From contig NZ_BSRQ01000032.1 in assembly GCF_030268685.1 (NCBI RefSeq), forward strand, positions 1-64,000: a DNA stretch of 64,000 nucleotides. The letters run 5' to 3'. A model generated the notes under the pieces. The model was not told the DNA's origin. It saw only the letters and a program-made list of their open reading frames with translations, and searched no databases. Shown here piece by piece: positions 24,642-32,291 of this stretch. Position numbers and translations under genes: made by a program. Every line of letters starts with the position of its first letter. Within the stretch, counting starts at the first letter, position 1. The stretch is from Microtetraspora sp. NBRC 13810 (GTDB lineage Bacteria; Actinomycetota; Actinomycetes; Streptosporangiales; Streptosporangiaceae).

Positions 24642-26759
24642 TCAGACCGCCTTCCTGTACTCGTACCTGCGGTGTTCGCGTACCAGACCGCCGAGCCCGT
24701 CCGCGGCGAGGTCGGCCAGGTGGACGGCGGGCACGCCGAGCCGGGCCGCGAGGGAGCCGGCCAGGCCGAGGCGCACCGGGCCGCTCTCGCAGTCCACCAC
24801 GACGCCGGCCGTACCGGCGAGCAGCGCGGCCGAGCGCGGCACGTCGCCGCCGGCCGTGGCGCGGCCGTCGGTCACCACGACCAGCAGCGGGCGCCTGGCC
24901 GGGTCGCGCAGCCGTTCCACCCGCAGCACCTCGGCGGCCCTGCGCAGTCCGGCCGCCAGCGGGGTGCGCCCGCCCGTGGGCAGCTCGCGCAGCCGGGCCG
25001 CGCCCACCTCCACCGAGGACGTGGGCGGCAGCACGAGGTCGGCGTCCCCGCCCCGGAACGTGATCAGCCCGATCTTGTCCCGCCGCTGGTAGGCGTCGAG
25101 CAGCAGGCTCAGCACGGCCGCCTTGACCGCGCTCATCCGGCTGCGCGCCGCCATCGAACCGCTCGCGTCCACCACGAACAGCACCAGGTTGCCTTCCTTG
25201 CCCTCGCGCACCGTCTCACGCAGGTCGGTGTCGCGGATCAGCAGGCCGGGCCCGCCCCGGCCGCGTTCGCGCTGGTGGGGCGCGGCGGCGTGCAGGGTCG
25301 CGGTCAGGTGCAGGCGGCGCACCCGCCCGTCGGGCATCCGGGAGCCGGTGGTGCGCCCGTGCGGCGTCCTGGCCCGGGACCGCCGCCCGGCGGCGCCGTC
25401 GCCGAGCCCCGGCACCCGCAGCACCCGCACCCGGTACGGCTCCGCCGCCGCGACGACCCGCTCGGCCCCGCCGCGACGGCCCTCGTCCCGGCCCTCGTCC
25501 CGGCCGGTCGTCCCATCACCGGTCGCCTCACCGGAACTCGGCTCACCGGAACTCGGCTCACCGGAACTCGGCTCAGGGGAACCCCCGGACGCGGGCGGAT
25601 CCGCTGGGCCGTTTCCGGTCCGGGGGTCGTTCGCGGGTGGCGTCTCACTCTCCGCGCCGGAGCCGCCGGGGGCGTCGGGGCCGTCGCCGTCCGGGCCGCC
25701 GTCGCGGGGGGAGCCGCCGGGCGGTTCCGGGTCGTCGTCATCGTCGTCGCCGTGCTGGTCGAGCAGTTCGTCGAGGCGGGACTCGTCCAGGCCGGGGGCG
25801 TCGAAGGGGTCGCGGCGGCGGCGGTGCGGAAGGGAGAGGCGGGCCGCCTCGCGGACGTCCTCGGTGGTGACCTCGTCGCGCCCGCGCCAGGCGGCGTGCG
25901 CGATGGCGGCGTTGGCGGTCACCAGGTCGGCGCGCAGCCCGTCCACCTCGAACGCGGCGCACACCGCCGCGATCTGCCGCAGCCGCGCGTCGGGCAGCAC
26001 GACCCGCGCGACCCGCTCCCGCGCCCGGGCGATCCGCCCGGCCAGCGCGGACTCCTCCGCCGTCCAGCGGGCGGCGAACCCCTCGGGATCGGCGTCGAAG
26101 GCGAGGCGGCGCCGTACGACCTCCGCGCGCTCGGCGGGGTCCCTGGACGCGCGCACCTCCACGGTCAGGCCGAACCGGTCGAGGAGCTGGGGCCGCAGCT
26201 CGCCCTCCTCCGGGTTCATCGTGCCGACCAGCAGGAAGCGGGCCGCGTGCCGTACCGACACCGACTCCCGCTCGACGTAGCAGGTGCCCAGGGCGGCGGC
26301 GTCGAGCAGCAGGTCCACGAGGTGGTCGTGCAGCAGGTTGACCTCGTCCACGTAGAGCACGCCGCGGTGGGCGGCGGCCAGCAGGCCGGGCTCGAACGCC
26401 TTGACGCCCTCGGTCAGCGCCCGTTCGATGTCGAGGGATCCGGCGAGACGGTCCTCGGAGGCGCCCACGGGCAGCTCGACCAGCGCGGCGGGACGCGTCC
26501 TGCGTTCCTGCCCGGGGTCGTGCGGGCCGTCGGGGCAGGCCGGGTCGGGGGCGGCGGGGTCGCAGGCGAAGCGGCAGCCGTCCACCACGTCGACCGGGGG
26601 GAGCTGCGCGGCGAGCGCCCGGACGATGGTGGACTTGGCGGTGCCCTTCTCCCCGCGCACCAGCACGCCGCCCACCCGGGGCGACACCGCGTTGAGTATC
26701 AGCGCGAGTTTGAGGTCGTCGAGCCCCACGACGGCGCTGAACGGGTAGGAGACGATCAC
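24642..26759 (-). CDS. chlID: Magnesium/cobalt chelatase ChlI-ChlD fusion (AAA+ and VWA)
   Basis: A 705-residue fusion. The N-terminal AAA+ ChlI-like module has Walker A 'GEKGTAKST' (residues 36-44), 'GVLYVDEVNLL' Walker B and 'LLVGTMNPEEGELRPQLLDRF'. An acidic/Pro/Gly/Ser-rich linker (~350-440) follows, then the VWA domain with MIDAS 'DASGSM' (~530) and 'VVTDGRATAGG'. It replaces CobS-CobT as the energy module for CobN (inference from context). GTG 26759 is used because AAGGGA precedes it; it overlaps the preceding cobC-like stop as GTGA. Three perfect 15-bp repeats in the linker encode S-S-G-E-P. Confidence 0.93.
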   Translation of the reverse strand: MIVSYPFSAVVGLDDLKLALILNAVSPRVGGVLVRGEKGTAKSTIVRALAAQLPPVDVVDGCRFACDPAAPDPACPDGPHDPGQERRTRPAALVELPVGASEDRLAGSLDIERALTEGVKAFEPGLLAAAHRGVLYVDEVNLLHDHLVDLLLDAAALGTCYVERESVSVRHAARFLLVGTMNPEEGELRPQLLDRFGLTVEVRASRDPAERAEVVRRRLAFDADPEGFAARWTAEESALAGRIARARERVARVVLPDARLRQIAAVCAAFEVDGLRADLVTANAAIAHAAWRGRDEVTTEDVREAARLSLPHRRRRDPFDAPGLDESRLDELLDQHGDDDDDDPEPPGGSPRDGGPDGDGPDAPGGSGAESETPPANDPRTGNGPADPPASGGSPEPSSGEPSSGEPSSGEATGDGTTGRDEGRDEGRRGGAERVVAAAEPYRVRVLRVPGLGDGAAGRRSRARTPHGRTTGSRMPDGRVRRLHLTATLHAAAPHQRERGRGGPGLLIRDTDLRETVREGKEGNLVLFVVDASGSMAARSRMSAVKAAVLSLLLDAYQRRDKIGLITFRGGDADLVLPPTSSVEVGAARLRELPTGGRTPLAAGLRRAAEVLRVERLRDPARRPLLVVVTDGRATAGGDVPRSAALLAGTAGVVVDCESGPVRLGLAGSLAARLGVPAVHLADLAADGLGGLVREHRRYEYRKAV
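25531..25575. repeat. Three perfect 15-bp direct repeats in the chlID linker
   Basis: CCGGAACTCGGCTCA occurs at 25531, 25546 and 25561. The unit is a multiple of three, so slippage would only change linker length. Confidence 0.9.
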
Positions 26760-27475
26760 GAAGGTCCCTTCTGGACGATCCGGTTGACGCAGCCGATCCG
26801 CCATCCCGCGCCGGTGACGTTCAGCTCGGAGACCGACAGCGGGGCGAGGTCGAAGAGCGGGCCCGCGCCAGGGGGGAGCCCGAGCGCGTGGCAGAGCGCG
26901 GCGCGGATCGCCCCGGCGTCACAGCACACGACCACCGTCCCCGCCATCCCGTCACCGCCAGTGCCGGAGCCGGGGCCGGAACTGGTGCCGGTGCCGGGGC
27001 TGGAGCCGGGGCCAAGGCTTGGGTTGGAGCCAAGGCTGGAGCCGGGGCCAGGGCTGGGGTTGGGGCCTATGCCGGGGTCGGGGTCGGTCGCGGTGGTGCG
27101 GTGCTCGTCCAGCCACCGGCTCACCCGGCGGGCCATCGCGGCCACGCTCTCCCCGCCGTGCGGCGCCGCCTCCGGGTCCTCCCGCCAGCGGCGCAGCGCG
27201 TCCGGCTCGTCCTGCGCGACCACCGCGTACGGCCGGCCGCGCCAGCGGCCCGGGTCGGCGTCGGCGAACGCGTCCAGCACCCCGGCGACCGGCCCGAGCG
27301 CCTCGGCCGTCTGCCGCGCGGCCGGCTCCGGCGCGCTGAAGAGGGCGGCGCGTGCGGGCAGGACGAGGGTGCGGGCCTGCGCGAGGCCCGCCGGGTCGGC
27401 GTGCTCCCCCGCGGGGAAGCACGCCGCGCGCATGCCCGGCGTGGTCGCGTGCCGGACCAGGATCAGACGGCGCAC
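26756..27475 (-). CDS. Histidine-phosphatase-family protein of the cobalamin operon (CobC-like)
   Basis: A 239-residue phosphoglycerate-mutase-like protein. The R-H-A-T motif that carries the phospho-accepting histidine is at residues ~8-11 ('ILVRHATTPGM'). The catalytic glutamate region 'PHGGESVAAMARR' is recognisable. The second histidine of the family, normally in S/T-H-x-x-x-I-R, is replaced: the sequence is 'CCDAGAIRAA'. A 45-residue Gly/Pro/Ser-rich insertion (DNA ~26940-27085, built from GGAGCCGGGGCC-like repeats) splits the fold. The operon position suggests alpha-ribazole phosphatase or a related step, but the missing histidine makes activity uncertain. GTG 27475 is the best start; upstream in-frame sequence belongs to cbtA. 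Confidence 0.75.
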   Translation of the reverse strand: MRRLILVRHATTPGMRAACFPAGEHADPAGLAQARTLVLPARAALFSAPEPAARQTAEALGPVAGVLDAFADADPGRWRGRPYAVVAQDEPDALRRWREDPEAAPHGGESVAAMARRVSRWLDEHRTTATDPDPGIGPNPSPGPGSSLGSNPSLGPGSSPGTGTSSGPGSGTGGDGMAGTVVVCCDAGAIRAALCHALGLPPGAGPLFDLAPLSVSELNVTGAGWRIGCVNRIVQKGPS

Positions 27476-27480
27476 CCGGC

Positions 27481-28260
27481 TCAGCTCGGCACGGCGTCGC
27501 GCATCGGCGCGCTCGCCGCGCCGCGCCGCGTGACCAGCCCGTACAGGACGCCGATCGACGTCCACAGCACGAGCTGCGTGCCCAGTGAGGCGACCCGGAA
27601 GTCCCACAGCAGTGTGGCGGGGAAGCCGCCGGGGACCTCGTCGACGGTGGGCAGCAGCGCCCAGGCGACGATCACCGGCACCAGGAAGCCCGCCGTGCCG
27701 GCCGCCGGGCCGTACCGCGGGAACTGCCGGGCGCAGGCCGCCGCGACACCGAGGGAGAGCAGGCCGATGGCGACCATGACGAGGTAGAGCGTGGTCCGGC
27801 TGCCGATGGTCTCGGGGTCGCCCACCGCGGGCGGGTTGGCGGGATATTTCAGGAATGGGACGAGTACTGCGGCGACGAAGGCGGCCCCGGCCAGGAAGGC
27901 CGCGAACGCGCGGTCGGACCGGGGGCCGACCCTGCCGCGCAGCCCCGCGTAGGCGAGCCCGAAGATGCCGCCCACGCTGACCCCGTAGAGGGCGAGGGCG
28001 AGGAACAGCCCGGCCTGCTGACCGGGGCGGCTGACGAGTTCGTCCTCCCCGTGGCTGTGCGCGGGGGCGGCTTCATCCTCCGCGTGGCTGTGCGGGGCGG
28101 CGCCGTCGTCGTGCCCGGCCTCGGCCGTCTGGCTCGCGGCCTGTTCGATCGCGATGGCGTTGTCCACCTGGGGTTCGCCGACGAAGAACGCGAACACGGC
28201 GGCGAGCAGTCCGGCGGCCAGCCCCACGAGCAGACCGCGGACCAGGAGAGTGCGTACCAC
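27481..28260 (-). CDS. cbtA: Cobalt transporter subunit CbtA
   Basis: A 259-residue integral membrane protein with about five or six predicted segments: 'LLVGLAAGLLAAVFAFFVG', 'AGLFLALALYGVSVGGIFGLAYAG', 'AAFLAGAAFVAAVLVPFL', 'LYLVMVAIGLLSLGVAAA' and 'AGFLVPVIVAWALLP'. A loop after the first segment is rich in His, Asp and Glu ('HSHAEDE', 'HSHGEDE'), a likely cobalt-binding extracytoplasmic loop. CbtA with CbtB is a B12-riboswitch-controlled cobalt uptake system. GTG 28260 starts 8 bp after the cbtB stop. Confidence 0.92.
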   Translation of the reverse strand: MVRTLLVRGLLVGLAAGLLAAVFAFFVGEPQVDNAIAIEQAASQTAEAGHDDGAAPHSHAEDEAAPAHSHGEDELVSRPGQQAGLFLALALYGVSVGGIFGLAYAGLRGRVGPRSDRAFAAFLAGAAFVAAVLVPFLKYPANPPAVGDPETIGSRTTLYLVMVAIGLLSLGVAAACARQFPRYGPAAGTAGFLVPVIVAWALLPTVDEVPGGFPATLLWDFRVASLGTQLVLWTSIGVLYGLVTRRGAASAPMRDAVPS

Positions 28261-28267
28261 GACGCGC

Positions 28268-28456
28268 TCAGTGACAGGGCACGCCGAGCAGGTGACGCCC
28301 GTCGTGCATGAGTTCGTGCAGGTAGCTGCCCATCTGGGAGACAGCGCCCTGGTCGAAGGTGACCAGGTAGGCCAGGAGCAGGGAGACGGGGACCGCGAGC
28401 AGCCAGGGGCGCAGGCGGGAAAGCGGGATGGGGCGTGAGCCGGCCAGCTCGTTCAT
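28268..28456 (-). CDS. cbtB: Cobalt transporter subunit CbtB
   Basis: A 62-residue protein with one transmembrane helix ('PWLLAVPVSLLLAYLVTF') and a C-terminal metal-binding motif 'HELMHDGRHLLGVPCH', both typical of CbtB. It is the first gene of the six-gene cbtB-cbtA-cobC-like-chlID-cobO-cobB operon. ATG 28456 has AGGAGG at seven bases. A cobalamin riboswitch lies directly upstream on the same strand. Confidence 0.93.
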   Translation of the reverse strand: MNELAGSRPIPLSRLRPWLLAVPVSLLLAYLVTFDQGAVSQMGSYLHELMHDGRHLLGVPCH

Positions 28457-28508
28457 GTTCGGCCTCCTATTAGGGAATGATCGCGTCCCAAGTCGTGAGG
28501 ACGCGGCG

Positions 28509-28612
28509 GCCGAGTGACCTGGCTCCCGGAATCACTTCCGGATACAGTGGCGCGCCCGCACCGGCATCTCACCGGTTTCCCTCGAACCACCGCGAAATCC
28601 TCCGAAACGTAC
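28509..28612 (-). ncRNA. Cobalamin riboswitch upstream of cbtB
   Basis: On the minus strand the core reads 'GAAACCGGTGAGATGCCGGT', then 'GCGCGCCACTGT', then the B12-box-like 'GGGAGCCAGGTCACTCGG'. These are the conserved parts of the aptamer. Between it and the cbtB ribosome-binding site is a 7-bp hairpin CGCGTCC/GGACGCG (28482-28488 with 28499-28505) that could be the expression platform. B12 would shut off cobalt import and the downstream cob genes. Confidence 0.92.
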
Positions 28613-28637
28613 CCTTTCCCCATGAAACCGTCAAGGA

Positions 28638-30011
28638 TCAGCCGACCAGGGGACGGTCCTCCGGCAACTGGTAGCGCCGGGTGCGCACATGCAGGGCCAG
28701 GGCGGTGCCCAGGGTCATCGGCCCGATCCTGCCGATGAACATCAGAGCGGTGAGCACCAGGTGCCCGGGGGCCTCCACGTCGGCGGTGATCCCGGTGGAC
28801 AGGCCGACCGTGCAGGCCGCCGAGATGACCTCGAACAGCACCCGGTCGAGCGGGAACGGCGTCAGGATCATCAGGATGATCGTGCCCGCGACGACGGTGC
28901 CCAGGCTCAGCAGCGTGATCGTGATCGCCTGACGCTGGAGCTGGGTGGGTATCCGCCGGTGTCCCACGTTCACATCCGGCTCACCTCTCAGCTCGGCCAG
29001 GATGACGAACCCGAGCAGCGCGAACGTGGTGACCTTGATCCCGCCCCCGGTGCTGCCGCTGCCCGCCCCGATGAACATCAGCACGTCGCTGATCAGCCAC
29101 GAGTTGTCGTCCATCTGCCCGATGTCCACGCTGTTGAGCCCGCCGCTGCGGGTGTTCACGGTGTGGAAGAACGCCGCCATCAGCCGGGCCGACTCCGGCA
29201 GCCGGCCGAGCGTGCCGGGATTGCCCCACTCGATCACCGCGATGGCCACGGTGCCCCCGGCCACCAGCACCGCCGACGCGCCCACCGTGATCTTCGAGTG
29301 CAGGTCCCACCGGGACGGCCGGTGCCACGCCTTGCGCAGGGTGAACAGCACGGGGAAGCCCAGCCCCCCGGCGACCACCGCCCCCGCCACCGGCAGGGTG
29401 ACCCAGGGATCGGTGGCGTATCTCGTCATGCTGTCGGGATAGAGGGCGAATCCGGCGTTGGTGAACGCGGAGATGCTGTGGAAGATCCCCGAGTAGAGCG
29501 CACTGCCGAACGACTCGCCGTACCCGAACGCGAAACGGGCGGTGAGGATCACGGCCACCACGGACTCGATGATCAGCGTGGCCACGGCGACCCCGGCGAC
29601 CACCGAGCGCACGTTGCCCGGACTCGGCGACTTCGTCTCGGCCTGCGCGGTGAGCCGGGCGCGCAGCCCGAGCCGCCCCGAGGCGATCAACGCCAGCAGC
29701 GACGCCAGCGTCATGATGCCGAACCCGCCGATCTGGAACAACACCATGATCGTGGTCTGCCCGAACAGTGACCAGTGCGCCCCCGTGTCGTGGATCGCCA
29801 GCCCGGTCACGCACACCGCCGACATGGCCGTGAACAACGCCGTGACGAACCCCTGCGACTGCCCTTCCGCCGTGGCGACCGGCAGCATCAGCAGCACCGC
29901 GCCGCCCACCGCCACCAGCCCGAACCCGGCCACCACGACCCTGGAGGGCGAATAAAAGGGCATGCGCCCAACACTCTGCACGGACGGTCTCACCATGCGC
30001 TGCCGCTCCAT
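28638..30011 (-). CDS. trkH: TrkH/KtrB-family potassium transporter subunit
   Basis: A 457-residue membrane protein with eight or more hydrophobic segments arranged as repeated M1-P-M2 units. The selectivity-loop glycines appear as 'AVCVTGLAIHDTG', 'AFTNAGFAL', 'NTRSGGLNSVD' and 'CTVGLSTGITAD'. It forms the potassium-conducting dimer and needs a cytoplasmic RCK subunit; the only candidate in the window is the trkA gene at 62628. Starts at ATG 30011, 29996 or 29963 are all in frame. ATG 29996 has the best Shine-Dalgarno (GGAG) but would still leave all segments intact. Confidence 0.9.
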   Translation of the reverse strand: MERQRMVRPSVQSVGRMPFYSPSRVVVAGFGLVAVGGAVLLMLPVATAEGQSQGFVTALFTAMSAVCVTGLAIHDTGAHWSLFGQTTIMVLFQIGGFGIMTLASLLALIASGRLGLRARLTAQAETKSPSPGNVRSVVAGVAVATLIIESVVAVILTARFAFGYGESFGSALYSGIFHSISAFTNAGFALYPDSMTRYATDPWVTLPVAGAVVAGGLGFPVLFTLRKAWHRPSRWDLHSKITVGASAVLVAGGTVAIAVIEWGNPGTLGRLPESARLMAAFFHTVNTRSGGLNSVDIGQMDDNSWLISDVLMFIGAGSGSTGGGIKVTTFALLGFVILAELRGEPDVNVGHRRIPTQLQRQAITITLLSLGTVVAGTIILMILTPFPLDRVLFEVISAACTVGLSTGITADVEAPGHLVLTALMFIGRIGPMTLGTALALHVRTRRYQLPEDRPLVG

Positions 30012-30363
30012 GGGATCAGTCGGTCCTTCGTACGGCGGCGCACGGCGACCCCCGCCCGCCGAGAAAACCCTAGGCCCGAAACCCTCCGCCCCCGCAGCCG
30101 ACCACCCCGGCTCCGGACCACCCGCTCCGCCGGTCCGCCCCGCGAAGAAGCCTAGCCATTGATTTATGGATATCTGCCCCGAAAATAATAACCGTTACTG
30201 CGGTTCCGATTTCACTCACTTCGGAGGCGTCTGCGCGACTATCGCCATACATGGCTACCGTCGTCCTTGTCAGGGTTATCACGACCACGTACCACATACG
30301 CCGATACCCATGTCCCACGGTCGAGATCGAAGCTATCTTGCGGGTGACACGGAGGTGAGGACA
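30012..30363. other. AT-richer intergenic region before the ATPase operon
   Basis: About 350 bp separate trkH from the three-gene operon. From ~30150 the composition falls sharply (line 30181-30240 is 50% G+C), unlike anything else nearby. The start of an open frame at 30166 has no protein character. It probably contains the operon promoter; TTGTCA near 30270 is a possible -35 but I see no clear -10. It may also mark the left edge of a horizontally acquired block. Confidence 0.5.
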
Positions 30364-31323
30364 TTGCCTGGACAGCGGGTTTCCGAGCGCGCGCTTCTGG
30401 GCTTATTCGGCCTCTCCGCGGTCATCGTCCCCGTCGCCGGGGCCACCCCGACGCCCACTCCCCCCTCCACGGCCACAGCCACGCCCACCACCACGCCCAC
30501 CGCCAAGCCCACAGCCACGCCGACCGCCACGCCGACCGCCACCCCCGGCCCCGTCTCCGACGTGCGAGCCGTCTACTGTCTGGCCCCCGAGAACCGGAGC
30601 AGGCTGACCCGCGCCGCCTTCGACCTCAAGGCCGCCTCGCCCGCCCCGCCGCCCGCCGACGCCCTCGTGGGCGGGTCGCCCCTGACTCTCGAAGAGTGGC
30701 GGGTGAGACAACCGGCCTCCTTCGACCGCGTCTGCGCCGCCCTGATGGCCGCGTCGGGCCGGGCGCCGGTCCCGGCTGCGGAGGACGGCGGCACCAAGAC
30801 GTGGGAGATCCTCCTGTCGGCGGGCATCGGCGCGATCCTCGCCCTCCTCGCCGCGAGCTGGCGTGCCGCCGTCGACCGCGCGATCCGCGAGGCGCTGGCG
30901 CTCCGGATGGCCGGCACCGCCTTTCTCCAGGCCGTGGACGCTTACCTGAACGACTGGGTCAATCCGCACGCCGATCGCCCCTCCCAGGCGGCGGCGAGGG
31001 CGCAGCGCGCCAACCTGGCCGCCCATCTCGATCACGTGCTCCAGATGCACCCCGACTGGCCGGAGGCGACCGAGCTGCGGGCAAGACTCGATCATCCAGA
31101 GATGGACGAGCACCCCGTCTCCTTCTGGGCCGGGGCGACGAACCGGCCCGGCGAGGTCGCCGTGCTACGCGAGCGACTCCGCGACTTCGGCAGGGACCTG
31201 AGCGCGCTCCCGGTCGCGATGGAGCGTCCGCTGCGAACCTGGGCCCGGGTCCGGTTCCGTAAGAGAGCGTTTCCGAGCAGAACACCGTTGACCACATCGA
31301 CCCGGGAATCGATATCGCAGTGA
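30364..31323 (+). CDS. Membrane-anchored protein with signal-like segment and Pro/Thr linker
   Basis: A 319-residue protein I do not recognise as a family. An N-terminal hydrophobic segment (~8-29) precedes a Thr/Pro/Ala-rich tract (~30-68, TPTATPTATP type) that looks like an extracellular stalk. A small domain follows, then a second hydrophobic helix ('WEILLSAGIGAILALLAASW', ~146-165) and a cytoplasmic helical C-terminal domain of ~150 residues. TTG 30364 is preferred: GGAGGT ends seven bases upstream; GTG 30355 is an alternative. Its stop overlaps the next gene as GTGA. The topology suggests a surface sensor or anchor for the two ATPases encoded behind it (inference). Confidence 0.7.
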   Translation: MPGQRVSERALLGLFGLSAVIVPVAGATPTPTPPSTATATPTTTPTAKPTATPTATPTATPGPVSDVRAVYCLAPENRSRLTRAAFDLKAASPAPPPADALVGGSPLTLEEWRVRQPASFDRVCAALMAASGRAPVPAAEDGGTKTWEILLSAGIGAILALLAASWRAAVDRAIREALALRMAGTAFLQAVDAYLNDWVNPHADRPSQAAARAQRANLAAHLDHVLQMHPDWPEATELRARLDHPEMDEHPVSFWAGATNRPGEVAVLRERLRDFGRDLSALPVAMERPLRTWARVRFRKRAFPSRTPLTTSTRESISQ

Positions 31324-32291
31324 GCACTCCGTCCCATCTCGCAGGCGACCCGCCGGTGAAGCCGCCGAACCCCGACGAGTTCGAACGGCCGCTGACGCCA
31401 CACGTGAATGCCGAAGAGCATGATCTCTATGTCGATGTGGATCACACGAGCCAGGCATATGAGATTTTCTGCCAAAAGGTCACGAAGGGCCCGCAGCCGT
31501 TGAGCAACGGAGTGACGGTGTTCGTCGGCGGCGAAAGCGGTTGCGGAAAGACGTCGACCATCAACCGCTGCGTCGCTTTCCTCAACGGGCATCTTCTTCA
31601 GACAGGCATGAACTGCGTCATCGTCGACCTCCGCCGCCCCGCCCTCCCGCCGCTCCCCGGGACGGGCGGGGGCGACGAGCCGGAGACCACCGAGGAGAGA
31701 CAGCACGAGGTCTTCACCTACCTGGTCTCGAAGCTGAGCGCGCAGATGAAGCTGCCGGGCGCGGACGAGGACCGGCTTCTCGGGCACGCACAGCGCCGCA
31801 AGACCGGCTACGCGGCGCTCAGCCGGCACCTGACCCAGGCAAATCTCGCCGTACTGGTCATCCTCCCCGAAAGCCAGGCGAATTACGACGCACCCAACTA
31901 CATCAGTTATAGGGCGCCCAATATCGCCTTTTTCGCCGAGGCCGCCGGGGAGGAGATGGCCCGCCAGTACACCCAATGGGGGAGCGACGACATCATCTCG
32001 CTCAGCGTGGGGCCCCTGAATCCGGAAGACGCCTGGAAGTACGCCACCAAAAGGATCAACTCCGGCATAGGGCCGTACAAGGGACTGACTATCGACGAGC
32101 TCGACGTTCAGCTCATGATGGAAAAGATCCGTGCCGTCCAGTCGATCCGCATCCTGAACCGCCTCATGAACCACGCCGCCCACAATGTGCTGGCCGTGCG
32201 GGGCAAACATATAACGTATAGCCATCTCAGCGATCACTGGCTCAGCAATTCGACCCTAGACCTCGGCCGAGGAGGGATGACCCAGACATGA
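31320..32291 (+). CDS. P-loop NTPase of unknown function
   Basis: A 323-residue cytoplasmic protein with a Walker A motif 'GGESGCGKT' at residues ~70-78, preceded by a strand 'GVTVFVGG'. 'LAVLVILPESQ' (around residue 180) could be a degenerate Walker B. The C-terminal part is helical and ends in a 'HITYSHLSDHWL' segment. I cannot assign it to a named family; it resembles AAA/STAND-type ATPases only in general layout. GTG 31320 overlaps the membrane-protein stop, and ATGA joins it to the next gene, so the three proteins are likely made together and may form one complex. Confidence 0.75.
   Translation: MSTPSHLAGDPPVKPPNPDEFERPLTPHVNAEEHDLYVDVDHTSQAYEIFCQKVTKGPQPLSNGVTVFVGGESGCGKTSTINRCVAFLNGHLLQTGMNCVIVDLRRPALPPLPGTGGGDEPETTEERQHEVFTYLVSKLSAQMKLPGADEDRLLGHAQRRKTGYAALSRHLTQANLAVLVILPESQANYDAPNYISYRAPNIAFFAEAAGEEMARQYTQWGSDDIISLSVGPLNPEDAWKYATKRINSGIGPYKGLTIDELDVQLMMEKIRAVQSIRILNRLMNHAAHNVLAVRGKHITYSHLSDHWLSNSTLDLGRGGMTQT

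Noticed and set aside
30166-30363. 66-residue N-terminal extension of the membrane protein
   Set aside because: It would precede the signal-like segment with a Cys/His-rich stretch of no recognisable kind. TTG 30364 has an optimal GGAGGT site.
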